60,152 nucleotides of DNA, taken from the NCBI GenBank assembly GCA_937923405.1, contig CALDUY010000025.1, positions 1 to 60,152 on the forward strand, written 5' to 3'. Position numbers and translations under genes: made by a program. The DNA comes from an uncultured Gemmataceae bacterium (GTDB lineage Bacteria; Planctomycetota; Planctomycetia; Gemmatales; Gemmataceae). The notes beneath the pieces are model-generated. The model had not been told where the DNA came from. It saw only the letters and a list, made by a program, of their open reading frames with translations, and did not search any database. Shown here in pieces: positions 33,440-42,217 of this stretch (positions within the stretch are counted from its first letter, which is position 1; each line of letters opens with the position of its first letter).

Positions 33440-35779
33440 ATGCTCCGAGTCGAGACGCTGGCGGGGTCCGCCAGTCTTCTTCGACATCCCTGGACGCGCC
33501 AAGTGCTGGCCGGTTTGACGCTGCTAGTCGTTGCTGGTCTGAGCAACGCGGCGGAAAAGCCCAGGGATGGTCTGATTGTTCAGATCCCCACCACGTTGAC
33601 GACCGAATCTACTGGTCGGCTGCGTTCGCTTTTGCACGGACCAATTCATCGCTTCAAACAGAATGCCGCTCCACAGGGGGGGCAGTTTGTGCTGCTGTGC
33701 GAGTTCAATCCCGAGGGACGCACAGCGGCCAGCGAGGACTTCGGGGCTAGCTACGACTTGGCCAAGTACCTGCGTTCGTTGGACGGCATTCGCACCGTGG
33801 CCTACATTCGCGGTGAAGTGCGTCGTCATAGCGTGTTGCCGGCCCTGGCTTGCAAAGAGCTGGTCTTCTCAGAAGAGGGCCGGTTGGGGCAGGTGGCGGC
33901 AGCCGGCACCCGATTGCCCCGTGCCGAACAGACGGCCTACGAGGAGATCACCAACGGCCGCTATCCCGACGTGCTCATCCGCAAGATGTTCGATCCCTCC
34001 ATCGAGGTGGTACGACTAGGCGATCAGCTGCTCGATGGGGCCAAGCCGCGCGCCGGGGCTCAACCGATTCCTGGGCTGTTGGCCGGTGAGGTGGCGTTGT
34101 ACACCTTTGCTCAGGCTCGGCAGCTAGGGTTGTGCGATCCGTTACCTCGTGCCAGCCTCGACGAAGTGCGCCTCGCCTACGACGTGCCACGCTCCAGCAG
34201 CCTGCGCACACTCGATCGTGTCGTCTGTTGGCGCATTGTGCTGGATGGTCCCGTTGATGGGGCGCTGGTTGAACAGACCAAACGTCGCATCGAACGTGCC
34301 CTGCGCGCTCGGGTCAACGTGCTGATTCTTGAACTGAACTGCTCGGGCGGCTCCAGTGACAAGGCTCACGAACTGGGTTTGTATTTGGCGTCGCTCAACG
34401 ACACTCGCAAAGACAACCCCATCGAGACCATCGCCTACGTCACGGGCAAGGCGCGGAACTTGGCGACGTTCATCGCCTTTGGCTGCAACAAGATCATCCT
34501 GCAGCGCGGCGAGGAGCAAGCGGGGCGAGCGGCCAACGGCGAGGACGAGGATGACGTCTTGCCCAACGAAGGGCGATTGGGAGGCTTCTCTCTGTTCGTC
34601 AGCCGACATCCTGCCACGGAGGAATTACGCAAGCAGCTCCAGGAGCAGGAGAAGGCCGGTGGACGTCGCCCCGACACCGAACAAAAACTCCAGGAGGCGA
34701 TCACTAATCTCGAAGCGACACTTAGCGCCCAACTTCGCGAGATCATCAGCAAGCAGCTCTATCCGCCGGTGCTGGCCGACGGTATGTTCGATCGAGCGCT
34801 GAAGATTCATCTTGTTGAGCGGGCCGTTGGCGCGACAGGCGGACGGTTGCTGCTGTCCGACACTGAATTTCAGGCCGATCAGCGCGGTCCCAAGCAGTGG
34901 CGTAGTGTTATGCTGGTCAAACCCTGGGAGGGGCAACCCCGCTTCGAGGGACGCTATCTGACGCTGTCGGCCCGGCAGGCCAAGGAACTGGAGGTCGCCG
35001 ACGAGGTGGTCAAGGATCTGCCCGAACTGTATCAGGTGGTCGGCATCAAACAAGAAGAAGTCAAGACCGTCGAGGCCGACTGGCTGGACGGACTGGCCGA
35101 TTTTCTCCGCCATCCCTGGACCAGTGTTGTGCTGGTCATGTTGGGCATCACCTGCCTGATTCTGGAAATGAAGATGCCGGGGGTCGGTCTTCCAGGGGTG
35201 ATTTCTGCGATCTGTTTTGTCTTATTTTTCTGGGCTCACTCCCAGCTTCACGGCCAGATCACCTGGCTATGGATTCTGTTGTTCGTGCTGGGCCTGTTGC
35301 TCATTGCTCTGGAAATCTTCGTGTTGCCGGGGTTTGGTGTGTGCGGCGTCAGCGGCGTGTTGCTATTGTTGGCCAGCCTCGGACTCATCGCCTACGGACA
35401 TTGGCCGCGCTCCAGCGAGGAATGGCTTGACCTGGGCAACAAGATCGCACCGTTCGGCATCAGTCTCCTAGGATCGCTGGTGTTGGTGGCATTGGTTCTG
35501 CGCTACCTGCCGCACATCCCAGTGTTGAATCGGCTGATGTACCGACCTTCGGAAGAGACCGAAGATGCCGAACAGGAGCTGGACCACCCGATGCATGCCG
35601 AGCTTCAGTCCCTGCTGGGAGCCATCGGAGTAGCGGCGACGCCGTTGCGGCCTGCAGGCAAAACGCAGTTCGGCGACGCCTATGTCGACGTCGTAGCGGA
35701 GGGGGCCTTCATCATGCCCGGAACCCGGGTTCAAGTGATCGAGGTCGAGGGCAACCGTGTCGTGGTCAAGGAGGTCTGA
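33440..35779 (+). CDS. nfeD: NfeD-family long protein: ClpP-like domain, transmembrane region and OB fold
   Basis: The protein has 779 aa from the ATG at 33440, chosen because GGAGG lies 5 nt upstream; an ATG at 33425 is also in frame. It has a signal peptide, then two ClpP/crotonase-like segments. The second has VNVLILELNCSGGSSDKAHELGLYL but GKARNLATFIAFGCNKIIL where NfeD proteases have the Ser nucleophile in an A-SAG motif, so peptidase activity looks lost. Several transmembrane helices follow (about residues 555-690), then the C-terminal NfeD OB fold ending in MPGTRVQVIEVEGNRVVVKEV. NfeD partners flotillin/stomatin proteins, and floA lies two genes downstream. Confidence 0.88.
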   Translation: MLRVETLAGSASLLRHPWTRQVLAGLTLLVVAGLSNAAEKPRDGLIVQIPTTLTTESTGRLRSLLHGPIHRFKQNAAPQGGQFVLLCEFNPEGRTAASEDFGASYDLAKYLRSLDGIRTVAYIRGEVRRHSVLPALACKELVFSEEGRLGQVAAAGTRLPRAEQTAYEEITNGRYPDVLIRKMFDPSIEVVRLGDQLLDGAKPRAGAQPIPGLLAGEVALYTFAQARQLGLCDPLPRASLDEVRLAYDVPRSSSLRTLDRVVCWRIVLDGPVDGALVEQTKRRIERALRARVNVLILELNCSGGSSDKAHELGLYLASLNDTRKDNPIETIAYVTGKARNLATFIAFGCNKIILQRGEEQAGRAANGEDEDDVLPNEGRLGGFSLFVSRHPATEELRKQLQEQEKAGGRRPDTEQKLQEAITNLEATLSAQLREIISKQLYPPVLADGMFDRALKIHLVERAVGATGGRLLLSDTEFQADQRGPKQWRSVMLVKPWEGQPRFEGRYLTLSARQAKELEVADEVVKDLPELYQVVGIKQEEVKTVEADWLDGLADFLRHPWTSVVLVMLGITCLILEMKMPGVGLPGVISAICFVLFFWAHSQLHGQITWLWILLFVLGLLLIALEIFVLPGFGVCGVSGVLLLLASLGLIAYGHWPRSSEEWLDLGNKIAPFGISLLGSLVLVALVLRYLPHIPVLNRLMYRPSEETEDAEQELDHPMHAELQSLLGAIGVAATPLRPAGKTQFGDAYVDVVAEGAFIMPGTRVQVIEVEGNRVVVKEV

Positions 35780-35786
35780 ACCGCCT

Positions 35787-36317
35787 ATGGAGCAAGCCTT
35801 CCTCACCTTCGGTCTGTGCCTAATCGGCCTGGGCCTGCTGTTGCTGTTAGGCGAGTTGTTCGTCACCTCGGGCATCTTGCTGGTGCTGGCTATTGCCAGT
35901 CTCGCTGTCGGCGTGGTGTTTCTGTTCAAGTATGACACGATGATCGGCATCTATGGTCTGGTCGGCTTGTTGGTCGGGCTGCCGACGGGCGGCTACCTGA
36001 TACTCCGTCTGTTGCCCGGTACTCCGTTGAGTCGGTTACGTGGTGTGCCCGACGAGGAAGAGGAGGACGTCGCTGAGAGCATTCCTAATCAACGTGAACT
36101 GCTGGCTCTCAAGGGGCGGGTTGGCAAGGCACTGACCGCGCTACGCCCGTCAGGCATGGTCGATTTCCAGGGCCGACGGGTCGATAGCATCACCGAGGGA
36201 ATCATGGTAGAGCCGGGCTGCTGGGTGCGATGCATCGATGTACGCGGCAACGTTGTCGTGGTTCGCCCCGCCGACGGACCGGAATCCTTTCAGCTGGAAT
36301 CAACAACCTTGAACTAG
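35787..36317 (+). CDS. NfeD-family short membrane protein
   Basis: The protein has 176 aa from 35787. Two to three transmembrane helices (LTFGLCLIGLGLLLLLGELF, ILLVLAIASLAVGVVFLF, MIGIYGLVGLLVGLPTGGYLIL) are followed by an acidic linker and a C-terminal OB-like NfeD domain (LKGRVGKALTALRPSGMVDF, then VEPGCWVRCIDVRGNVVVVRP). It lacks the ClpP-like part. It starts 7 nt after the long NfeD gene and precedes floA by 14 nt, so the three form one operon. Confidence 0.9.
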   Translation: MEQAFLTFGLCLIGLGLLLLLGELFVTSGILLVLAIASLAVGVVFLFKYDTMIGIYGLVGLLVGLPTGGYLILRLLPGTPLSRLRGVPDEEEEDVAESIPNQRELLALKGRVGKALTALRPSGMVDFQGRRVDSITEGIMVEPGCWVRCIDVRGNVVVVRPADGPESFQLESTTLN

Positions 36318-36331
36318 GGGAGTCCCCCATC

Positions 36332-37381
36332 ATGCTTCGACCACTATTTGCGCAAACGGCCGACCCCTCCCAGTACTGGTTGCTGGCGTTAGGCTTGGTT
36401 GGGCTGATTCTCTTTCTGTTCGTGATGTTCATTTGCGTGAACTTCATCCAACTGTGGATCCGCGCCTATCTCGCTGGAGCCAAGGTCGGCTTCATCGACA
36501 TGATCCGCATGAAGTTGCAGAAGCTCGATTATTCCACCATCGTGCAACAGAACATCTCGCTGGTGAAGGCTGGCCTGAAAGTCACGCCGCAGGAGATGGA
36601 AGCGCATGTCCTGGCTCGGGGACGCATCGAGCCGTTGGTCAAGGTCGTTCGAGCCGTCATCGCCGCTCACAAAGCGGGCATGGATCTGCCTTGGCGCGTG
36701 GCGACGGCGATCGATCTGGCCGGGCGAGACGTTGAGGAAGCTGTCCGTTGCAGCGTCAATCCCAAAGTCATCGATTGCCCCGATCCCACCAAGGGTCGTA
36801 CCACTCTGGACGGCGTCTGTCAGAACGGGATCCAGCTCCGCGCTCGCGCTCGCGTCACTGTGCGGACCAAACTCGAACGGCTCATCGGCGGTGCCACTGA
36901 GGAAACGATCATTGCTCGGGTCGGCGAAGGTATCGTCAAAGCCATCGGCACAGCGGAACATCATACCGACGTGCTGAAGAATCCCAGTATGATCTCTCGC
37001 GCCGTGTTGGACAATGCCTTGGATGCCCAGACAGCTTTCGAGATCGTTTCCATCGACATTGCCGAGATCGACGTTGGCGATAACATCGGCGCGATTCTTC
37101 AGGCCAACCAAGCCAAGGCGGACTTGCAAGTAGCTCAGGCCAACGCCGAGAAGCGTCGTGCCTTGGCCGTCGCTACCGAGCAGGAAATGCGGGCTCGCGT
37201 CGAGGAGAATCGCGCTCAGTTGGTCTTGGCCGAAGCCGAGATTCCCCGAGCGATCGCTCAGGCCTTCCGCGACGGTCGGCTGGGTATCATGGAATATTAT
37301 CAGCTGCGCAATCTCCAGTCGGACACGCAGATGAGAAACGCGATCGCTGGTGTCAGCAACGGCGGCGAACGTCCCTCCTGA
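36332..37381 (+). CDS. floA: FloA, flotillin-like membrane scaffold protein
   Basis: The protein has 349 aa from 36332. A membrane hairpin near the N-terminus (YWLLALGLVGLILFLFVMFI) precedes a PHB/SPFH domain with IQLRARARVTVRTKLERLIGGATEETIIARVGEGIV. A C-terminal coiled region rich in Ala and Glu (QANQAKADLQVAQANAEKRR) follows. The signature KLDYSTIVQQNISLVKAGL is characteristic of FloA. FloA organises membrane microdomains together with NfeD proteins. It is the third gene of the nfeD operon. Confidence 0.95.
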   Translation: MLRPLFAQTADPSQYWLLALGLVGLILFLFVMFICVNFIQLWIRAYLAGAKVGFIDMIRMKLQKLDYSTIVQQNISLVKAGLKVTPQEMEAHVLARGRIEPLVKVVRAVIAAHKAGMDLPWRVATAIDLAGRDVEEAVRCSVNPKVIDCPDPTKGRTTLDGVCQNGIQLRARARVTVRTKLERLIGGATEETIIARVGEGIVKAIGTAEHHTDVLKNPSMISRAVLDNALDAQTAFEIVSIDIAEIDVGDNIGAILQANQAKADLQVAQANAEKRRALAVATEQEMRARVEENRAQLVLAEAEIPRAIAQAFRDGRLGIMEYYQLRNLQSDTQMRNAIAGVSNGGERPS

Positions 37382-37410
37382 CCTCCCCCGGACCTTGTGG
37401 AGTTCCGAGC

Positions 37411-37998
37411 ATGGACTGGAAAGTCATCCTGATCGGCCTGATTCCCTTGGCGGTCTGGATCCTCAGTACGATCTTTCGTGGCATCGAGGAAGAGGAGCAA
37501 GTTCCGCCACGCGCTCGGGATCCGCAAGGCCGCCTGCCGCGCGGTTCACGCCGACCGCAGACGGAGTTGGAACGCTTCCTCGAAGAGGCTCGGCGACGAC
37601 GCGAAGCGGCCCCCCCACGCCAGGTCGAAGCGTCGTTGCCAACTCTTCCGATCAGTGAGCCAGTGAGTCCGCCCCCACCTCCTCCGCCGCCTCCGCTTCC
37701 ACCTGCTCCGCGCGCTCCAAGTGCCACGGTCGCGGACTCGTCGCCTGCGCCACGCACGCCCAGCAAACGGACGAACAAGCCTCGGCAGAGTGAACCTGCC
37801 GTGGATCCAGCACCGAGAAGCACAAGCACACGTCCTGAGAAGTCGGTCGAGGTGACGATCGCACCTGCGCCTTCTCTGAGCAAGCCAAAACCGCCCGAAG
37901 CGCTCCAGCGTATCCTGAACATGCTTCGCGACAAGGAGTCGGTCAAGGCCGCTCTCGTGTTGCGCGAGATCTTCGATCGTCCTCTGTCGCTGCGCTGA
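37411..37998 (+). CDS. Hypothetical single-pass membrane protein with proline-rich linker
   Basis: The protein has 195 aa and no recognised family. An N-terminal transmembrane helix (VILIGLIPLAVWILSTIF) is followed by a charged segment, a polyproline tract (nine consecutive Pro) and a basic low-complexity linker. A compact C-terminal helix pair (EALQRILNMLRDKESVKAALVLREIFDRPL) looks like the conserved functional part. It starts 29 nt after floA on the same strand and may belong to the microdomain operon. Confidence 0.75.
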   Translation: MDWKVILIGLIPLAVWILSTIFRGIEEEEQVPPRARDPQGRLPRGSRRPQTELERFLEEARRRREAAPPRQVEASLPTLPISEPVSPPPPPPPPPLPPAPRAPSATVADSSPAPRTPSKRTNKPRQSEPAVDPAPRSTSTRPEKSVEVTIAPAPSLSKPKPPEALQRILNMLRDKESVKAALVLREIFDRPLSLR

Positions 37999-38021
37999 GA
38001 GCCTTCCTCCGCGACTCACGA

Positions 38022-38046
38022 AGGGCTGACGCCCTCCGCTCAGAAG
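38022..38046. repeat. Second copy of the AGGGCT-AGGGCGT-type palindromic repeat
   Basis: AGGGCTGACGCCCTCCGCTC (38022-38041), followed by AGAAG, matches 15624-15648 with two substitutions. It lies 24 nt after the stop of the 195-aa gene and can form a short hairpin. It is probably the same dispersed intergenic element. Confidence 0.6.
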
Positions 38047-38135
38047 AGTCGTAAGACCTCCGAGCTGACTCTTGCTCGGGGAGCGATTCCTCTCTATGAT
38101 GATCGTTTTATGGGTTGAACCTGAGAGAATAAGTC

Positions 38136-38372
38136 ATGTCGATTGACAAGAGTCTGCGCCGCAAGAATTCCCTGGCGCGATCGCGCAACGTGTTGACGCG
38201 GGCCGAGCGGATCAAGGTTCTACAAGCGGACGAACGCTGGCCGGAGGGACGTAGTCCGTTTGGGTTGCCCAAGGTGCGCGTCTTGAAAGTGGGCAAGAAG
38301 GGCAAAGCGAAGAAGGAAGAAACTCCTGAGGCCGAAGGGGACGCCAAGGGCGAAAAGAAGGCCAAGAAGTAA
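38136..38372 (+). CDS. Small basic protein of the Planctomycetes-Verrucomicrobia-Chlamydiae type
   Basis: The protein has 78 aa. The N-terminal [20 protein letters not shown], then [16 protein letters not shown] and [13 protein letters not shown], match the small basic protein shared by PVC-superphylum bacteria. A Lys/Glu-rich tail follows. It is thought to associate with ribosomes or rRNA, but I recall no firm function. It is a useful taxonomic marker for this window. A 15-bp hairpin lies just downstream. Confidence 0.9.
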   Translation: MSIDKSLRRKNSLARSRNVLTRAERIKVLQADERWPEGRSPFGLPKVRVLKVGKKGKAKKEETPEAEGDAKGEKKAKK

Positions 38373-38384
38373 CCCGACTAGAAC

Positions 38385-38433
38385 GACGCTTTCCACGAAT
38401 TTCGTGAGCCTCGCACGCTTCGTGGAAAGCGTC
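38385..38433 (+). terminator. Long perfect hairpin after the small basic protein gene
   Basis: A 15-bp perfect stem (GACGCTTTCCACGAA at 38385-38399 with its complement at 38419-38433) with a 19-nt loop begins 13 nt after the stop. There is no U-tract on either side, so it is either a U-less terminator or an mRNA-stabilising stem. Confidence 0.5.
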
Positions 38434-38569
38434 TCCCATCCGTTGCCAGCAAAAATTCCACTTCGATCGATTTGACCGGACATCAATTCGCGAACTAGAC
38501 TTTTGAGCCGGGACTGAATTCCTGGTACCGCAGAAAGCTCCCGAGGTTCGCCTCTGGGGACGCTCTATT

Positions 38570-40264
38570 ATGCAACCGTCGCAAGCCGGGATGTCCACTC
38601 CGATGAACGATTCCAGCAAAGCTGTGCTCGACTATCTTCATCGATTGCTGCGGCGATCGAACGAGGAGCAGCCCTCGCTAGCGGGATTGCTGGCCGAGCT
38701 GGCCGAGGTGTTCGAGGTCACGGCGGTAGGGCTGGCCAGTCTCCCTGAAGGGCGAATTGTACATCGGCATCCCTCGATGCCAGTGGAGGGAGAAACCACT
38801 TGGCCCTGGCAGGAGGATCCCAACCTGCTCAATCGAGCCAACGGCGGCAATGTCCATTTGGAGCGGGCCGGCTGTCCGATGCTCCTGGCGGTCTTTACCG
38901 GGTCCGACCGATCGAACTGGCTGTTATGGCTGGAGGATGCTCGACGCACGGCGTTCACCGACAGCGAGGCCGCCGCCCTCTGCCTGGCGGGACAGATCCT
39001 GGCACGCGGTCTGGCCAACGAGAACCGAGCCAAGTGGGCGGATCGGCTCGATCTGCTGGCTCGACAAGAGCGAATGGAGACGACGGCCAACGTCACTCGT
39101 CGGCTAGCGCATGATTTCGGCAACATTCTGACGGGCATTCTGGGCTTTACCGAACTGGCTCTGAACCAGCAGATCCCCACGTCGGCCCCACTGCATTCCT
39201 ATCTGACAGAAACCTACCGAGCCGCTCAGAACGGGGCGCAGTTCACGCATCAGTTGCGGCTGTTCTCGCGGCGACAGTCGGGCAGTTCGCGTGGCTGTCA
39301 ACTAGCCACTCTGTTGGCCGAGCAGGAAGCCCGACTATTCGCGGCTCAACCCAATGGCTTGAACCTGCGGTTCATCACCCCCGCGGAGCTACCGAGCGTC
39401 GCTCTGGACCCGGAGCATCTGCATCAGGTGTTGACGGCGCTTTTGGACAATGCTCGCGAGTCGTTGGCGGGACCGGGAACGATCAGCGTCTCGGCTCGCA
39501 CGGTCGAGTTGAGTGAAGACGACTGCATGGATTTATTCGGAGCAGCTCGACCCGGTCCGCACGTCGAGTTAGTGATCGCTGACACGGGCGTAGGACTTAG
39601 TCCCGAGGTGCGACAGAAACTGTTCGCGGAGCCGTTTTTCTCGACCAAACCCCGACGACGCGGCTTTGGGCTAGCCGTCACCTACGGCATCCTGACGGCA
39701 CATCGGGGCGGCCTGCGGCTGCATTCTGGAGAAGAAGGCGGCGTGGTCGCTCGCGTGCTGCTGCCAGTGGCCCCGGCGCCATCGCCGATGCCAACCACCG
39801 AGGAGGTGGTGCGTCCGACCGAGCGGTTGCGTGGTGATCGTATCCTGGTGGTGGATGACGAACCCGAAGTGTTGAACGTGGTCTCGGCCTCGTTGACCCG
39901 AGCCGGCTTCCGCGTCGAACCGGTCAACTCGGGGGAAGCGGCGCTACAAGCCTACTTTGCCCACTCTGCAGATCCATTTAGTCTGGTAATTACTGATGTT
40001 CTGATGCCGGGCATCGGCGGCGTCGAGCTGGTTCGCCGACTGATGCGCCGCGATCCGTCGGTGCGTGTGTTGTTCATGAGCGGTCACGTCTCCACCGACT
40101 TTACGCGCGAAGATTTCGCCGATCAGGCTTTCGAGTTTCTCGCTAAACCGTTTCGACCGGAACAACTGGTGAGGGTGACTCGTGCCGCCATCGAGCGGTC
40201 TAGTCGTCCTGTTCGCCGACGCGACCAAGAAGCAGCCGCTCTGACGAGTGTCGGGAAGAAGTAG
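38570..40264 (+). CDS. Hybrid sensor histidine kinase with C-terminal receiver
   Basis: The protein has 564 aa. A GAF-like N-terminal region (~15-150) precedes a HisKA dimerisation helix with the phospho-acceptor in RRLAHDFGNILTGILGFTELAL (H181). The HATPase domain has LTALLDNARESL (N box), IADTGVGLSPEVR (G1) and GFGLAVTYGI. A linker leads to a receiver domain (ILVVDDEPEVLNVVSASL) with phospho-acceptor D476 in LVITDVLMPG. No transmembrane segment is present, so it senses in the cytoplasm. Starts at 38591 or 38603 are also possible. It lies 15 nt before a receiver-XRE regulator that is its likely partner. Confidence 0.93.
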   Translation: MQPSQAGMSTPMNDSSKAVLDYLHRLLRRSNEEQPSLAGLLAELAEVFEVTAVGLASLPEGRIVHRHPSMPVEGETTWPWQEDPNLLNRANGGNVHLERAGCPMLLAVFTGSDRSNWLLWLEDARRTAFTDSEAAALCLAGQILARGLANENRAKWADRLDLLARQERMETTANVTRRLAHDFGNILTGILGFTELALNQQIPTSAPLHSYLTETYRAAQNGAQFTHQLRLFSRRQSGSSRGCQLATLLAEQEARLFAAQPNGLNLRFITPAELPSVALDPEHLHQVLTALLDNARESLAGPGTISVSARTVELSEDDCMDLFGAARPGPHVELVIADTGVGLSPEVRQKLFAEPFFSTKPRRRGFGLAVTYGILTAHRGGLRLHSGEEGGVVARVLLPVAPAPSPMPTTEEVVRPTERLRGDRILVVDDEPEVLNVVSASLTRAGFRVEPVNSGEAALQAYFAHSADPFSLVITDVLMPGIGGVELVRRLMRRDPSVRVLFMSGHVSTDFTREDFADQAFEFLAKPFRPEQLVRVTRAAIERSSRPVRRRDQEAAALTSVGKK

Positions 40265-40279
40265 CTAAGGAGCCTATCC

Positions 40280-41014
40280 GTGGTAACCTTGACTGAGCAA
40301 AATCGCACCAGGCATGCGGTCTTTGAATCGAATGACTCCGAATGCAGTACGCTAGATCGGACCCAGGCTCGTGACTGGCCTGGCGAAAACGCCGCCTTAT
40401 TTCGCTCCAGCGAAGTTCGCATCCTCGTGCTGGATGACGATTTGTCGGTTTGTCGCGTGATGCAGGCGGCATTGGCTCCCAACGATTTTAAGGTCGATAT
40501 TGTCTCCGATCCGGAGCAGATAGAAGATTCCCTCAAGCAGCATCCCTACCACTTGATCATTCTGGATTATGTGATTCCCGGACTGGACTCCGAGCAGGTG
40601 TTGCACTGGGTGCGAGAGTACCAGCCGCAGGCCAGCATCATCGTGGTGACGGCCTATCCGTCCATCGATAGCGCTCTGAATTGCCTGCGTGCGCGGACCT
40701 ACGACTACCTAACTAAGCCGTTTCCCATCGCCCAACTGCAGAAGACAGTCATGCGTTGTCTGGAAGGTCGCGGGCTATTGCGGATGTCGGAGTCGGCTCT
40801 GCGCGAGTCGCTCGGTGCGGCCATTCGCGAACGACGCAAGGCACTCGGCCTGACCCTGGCCCAGATGGCCCAGCGAACCGGAGTCTCGTTGGGCTATCTG
40901 TCGCAGATCGAACTGGGTAAGAATTCCGCCTCGATCGAAACGCTTTATCGCATCTCGCTGGGACTGGGCATCAAGATGGCCGAACTGTTCCAGACGGTTC
41001 AACCGTCGATGTGA
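40280..41014 (+). CDS. Response regulator with receiver plus XRE/Cro-type helix-turn-helix
   Basis: The protein has 244 aa from a GTG start preceded by AAGGAG. After a ~45-residue N-terminal extension, the receiver domain has ILVLDDDLSVCR and D96 in LIILDYVIPGLD, with Lys in YDYLTKPFP. Residues ~172-238 are an XRE HTH (LGAAIRERRKALGLTLAQMA, then GVSLGYLSQIELGKNSASIETL). A receiver coupled to an XRE DNA-binding domain is uncommon; most use winged-helix, Fis or LuxR-type outputs. It is adjacent to the hybrid kinase and so probably its output. Confidence 0.9.
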   Translation: MVTLTEQNRTRHAVFESNDSECSTLDRTQARDWPGENAALFRSSEVRILVLDDDLSVCRVMQAALAPNDFKVDIVSDPEQIEDSLKQHPYHLIILDYVIPGLDSEQVLHWVREYQPQASIIVVTAYPSIDSALNCLRARTYDYLTKPFPIAQLQKTVMRCLEGRGLLRMSESALRESLGAAIRERRKALGLTLAQMAQRTGVSLGYLSQIELGKNSASIETLYRISLGLGIKMAELFQTVQPSM

Positions 41015-41068
41015 CCGAACTCACTCCTCCTTCCTTGATCCACAAATTGACTCGCGTTCGTGGATCAC

Positions 41069-41117
41069 AAAAAAACCAAGCGAGCCGCCTCCACCACGGA
41101 GAACGGTTCGCTTGGTT
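41069..41117 (-). terminator. Intrinsic terminator of the 267-aa gene
   Basis: On the minus strand a 14-bp stem (41104-41117 with 41074-41087, one G-U) with a 16-nt loop is followed by a run of seven T. It sits 25 nt past the stop of the minus-strand gene. Confidence 0.9.
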
Positions 41118-41141
41118 CGATTGTGCCAGCGACTGGTCGGC

Positions 41142-41945
41142 TTAGATAGGACCGAATCCGTACTCGGACAGCGAGCGATCGGCCGGGCGAAACTCCATCG
41201 TGTCGACGCGCGGAGCTATAGGGAGGCACTGCTCCAACAGGGTGCCGCGGAACAGACCGAACGGACGACGCAGCAGGGATTGCTCCTCTTCGTGGTGCGG
41301 CTGGCTGGTTGACCTCGGGCAGGGCGACTTCGGTTCGGGGCACGGCTCCAGCAAGGGGCACGGCTGTTCTGTCGAAGGCCGAGAATGCTTGAGCATCTTG
41401 CCGAAGATGCCCAGGATTTTGCCCACGCCACCGCCGACCTGGACCGGCTCAACTTCTTGTTCCTCGCCAGCCTCGACGCGACGCGGCATGTGCAGTAACT
41501 CCGCCTCCGCTTCAAACGGCTCGCTTTCCTCCTCGACGTAGGGCATGATCGCCGGGGCAGCGCTGGCCGTCAGCGTCTGGAAGGACGGCATTAGACAAAG
41601 TTCATCCGGTAACACCGGCATCGGAGCTGGCGGAATCGGTTCGTCCTCGGGAATCACAATCGCTGCTGAGGAAGGCGTTTCGCTGCAAGATACTAGTTCA
41701 TCGAGCGGTTCGTAAACCTCGGCGGGTTCCTCTACTCCTTGAGGACAAGCTTGCGAACCCTCCTTGGTTATCAGTGTCGAGGTCAAACTCACCAGCGGAT
41801 TGATCGAGTGCGTTACCTGGGCGGTTCCATACAATATCTTGCCAACCATCGAGTCGGGATGGCCAACGGCGAAATGGGCCGTCGCGAACACGGCGGCAGT
41901 CATGCCCACACCGCCGAGAATACAACTCCAGAACAGCTTCCGCAT
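41142..41945 (-). CDS. Hypothetical membrane-anchored or secreted protein, Pro/Glu-rich
   Basis: The protein has 267 aa and no recognised family. It has an N-terminal hydrophobic segment (SCILGGVGMTAAVFATAHFAV) after MRK, so it is either a signal anchor or a cleaved signal. The rest is low-complexity, acidic and Pro-rich (EDEPIPPAPMPVLPDELCLMP, EEESEPFEAEAELLH), with a cluster of Cys-Pro pairs (CPLLEPCPEPKSPCP). It is probably an envelope protein specific to planctomycetes. It is monocistronic, with a strong terminator. Confidence 0.65.
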   Translation of the reverse strand: MRKLFWSCILGGVGMTAAVFATAHFAVGHPDSMVGKILYGTAQVTHSINPLVSLTSTLITKEGSQACPQGVEEPAEVYEPLDELVSCSETPSSAAIVIPEDEPIPPAPMPVLPDELCLMPSFQTLTASAAPAIMPYVEEESEPFEAEAELLHMPRRVEAGEEQEVEPVQVGGGVGKILGIFGKMLKHSRPSTEQPCPLLEPCPEPKSPCPRSTSQPHHEEEQSLLRRPFGLFRGTLLEQCLPIAPRVDTMEFRPADRSLSEYGFGPI

Positions 41946-42016
41946 GTTTAGTCTGCTCCAGTCCGGGATCGTTTCAGCCGATTTGCGAAGCAGGCATATA
42001 GCCGCAGCCGCGTCCC

Positions 42017-42214
42017 GGTGCCAGAGCAGTTTCTGTCAAGAAGAGTTCATGCTCTGATGGGTAGCCGCTTTGATGGTAGCGGCAGGCTTTAGCCTGCGTG
42101 AGTCAAGCGCGGACTAAAGTCCGCGGCTACCGCCTTCGGATGGTGGAGTAATCAGATGGTAGTCGCAGGCTTTAGCCTGCGGAGGAAGGTGCCAGAGCAG
42201 TTTCTATCAAGAAG
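42017..42214. repeat. Dispersed palindromic element with duplicated flanks (copy 2, inverted)
   Basis: Three 16-bp palindromes lie at 42082-42097, 42109-42124 and 42165-42180. The stretch covering the last two, read on the minus strand, matches the 18.1-kb element almost base for base. Flanks 42017-42043 and 42188-42214 are a 27-bp direct repeat with one mismatch. The right copy sits immediately downstream of the neighbouring minus-strand stop codon. No coding potential is seen in 41946-42217. Confidence 0.85.
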
Positions 42215-42217
42215 GTT

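Noticed and set aside
36389..37129. 246-codon minus-strand open frame
   Set aside because: It is antisense to floA and shows only reflected codon bias.
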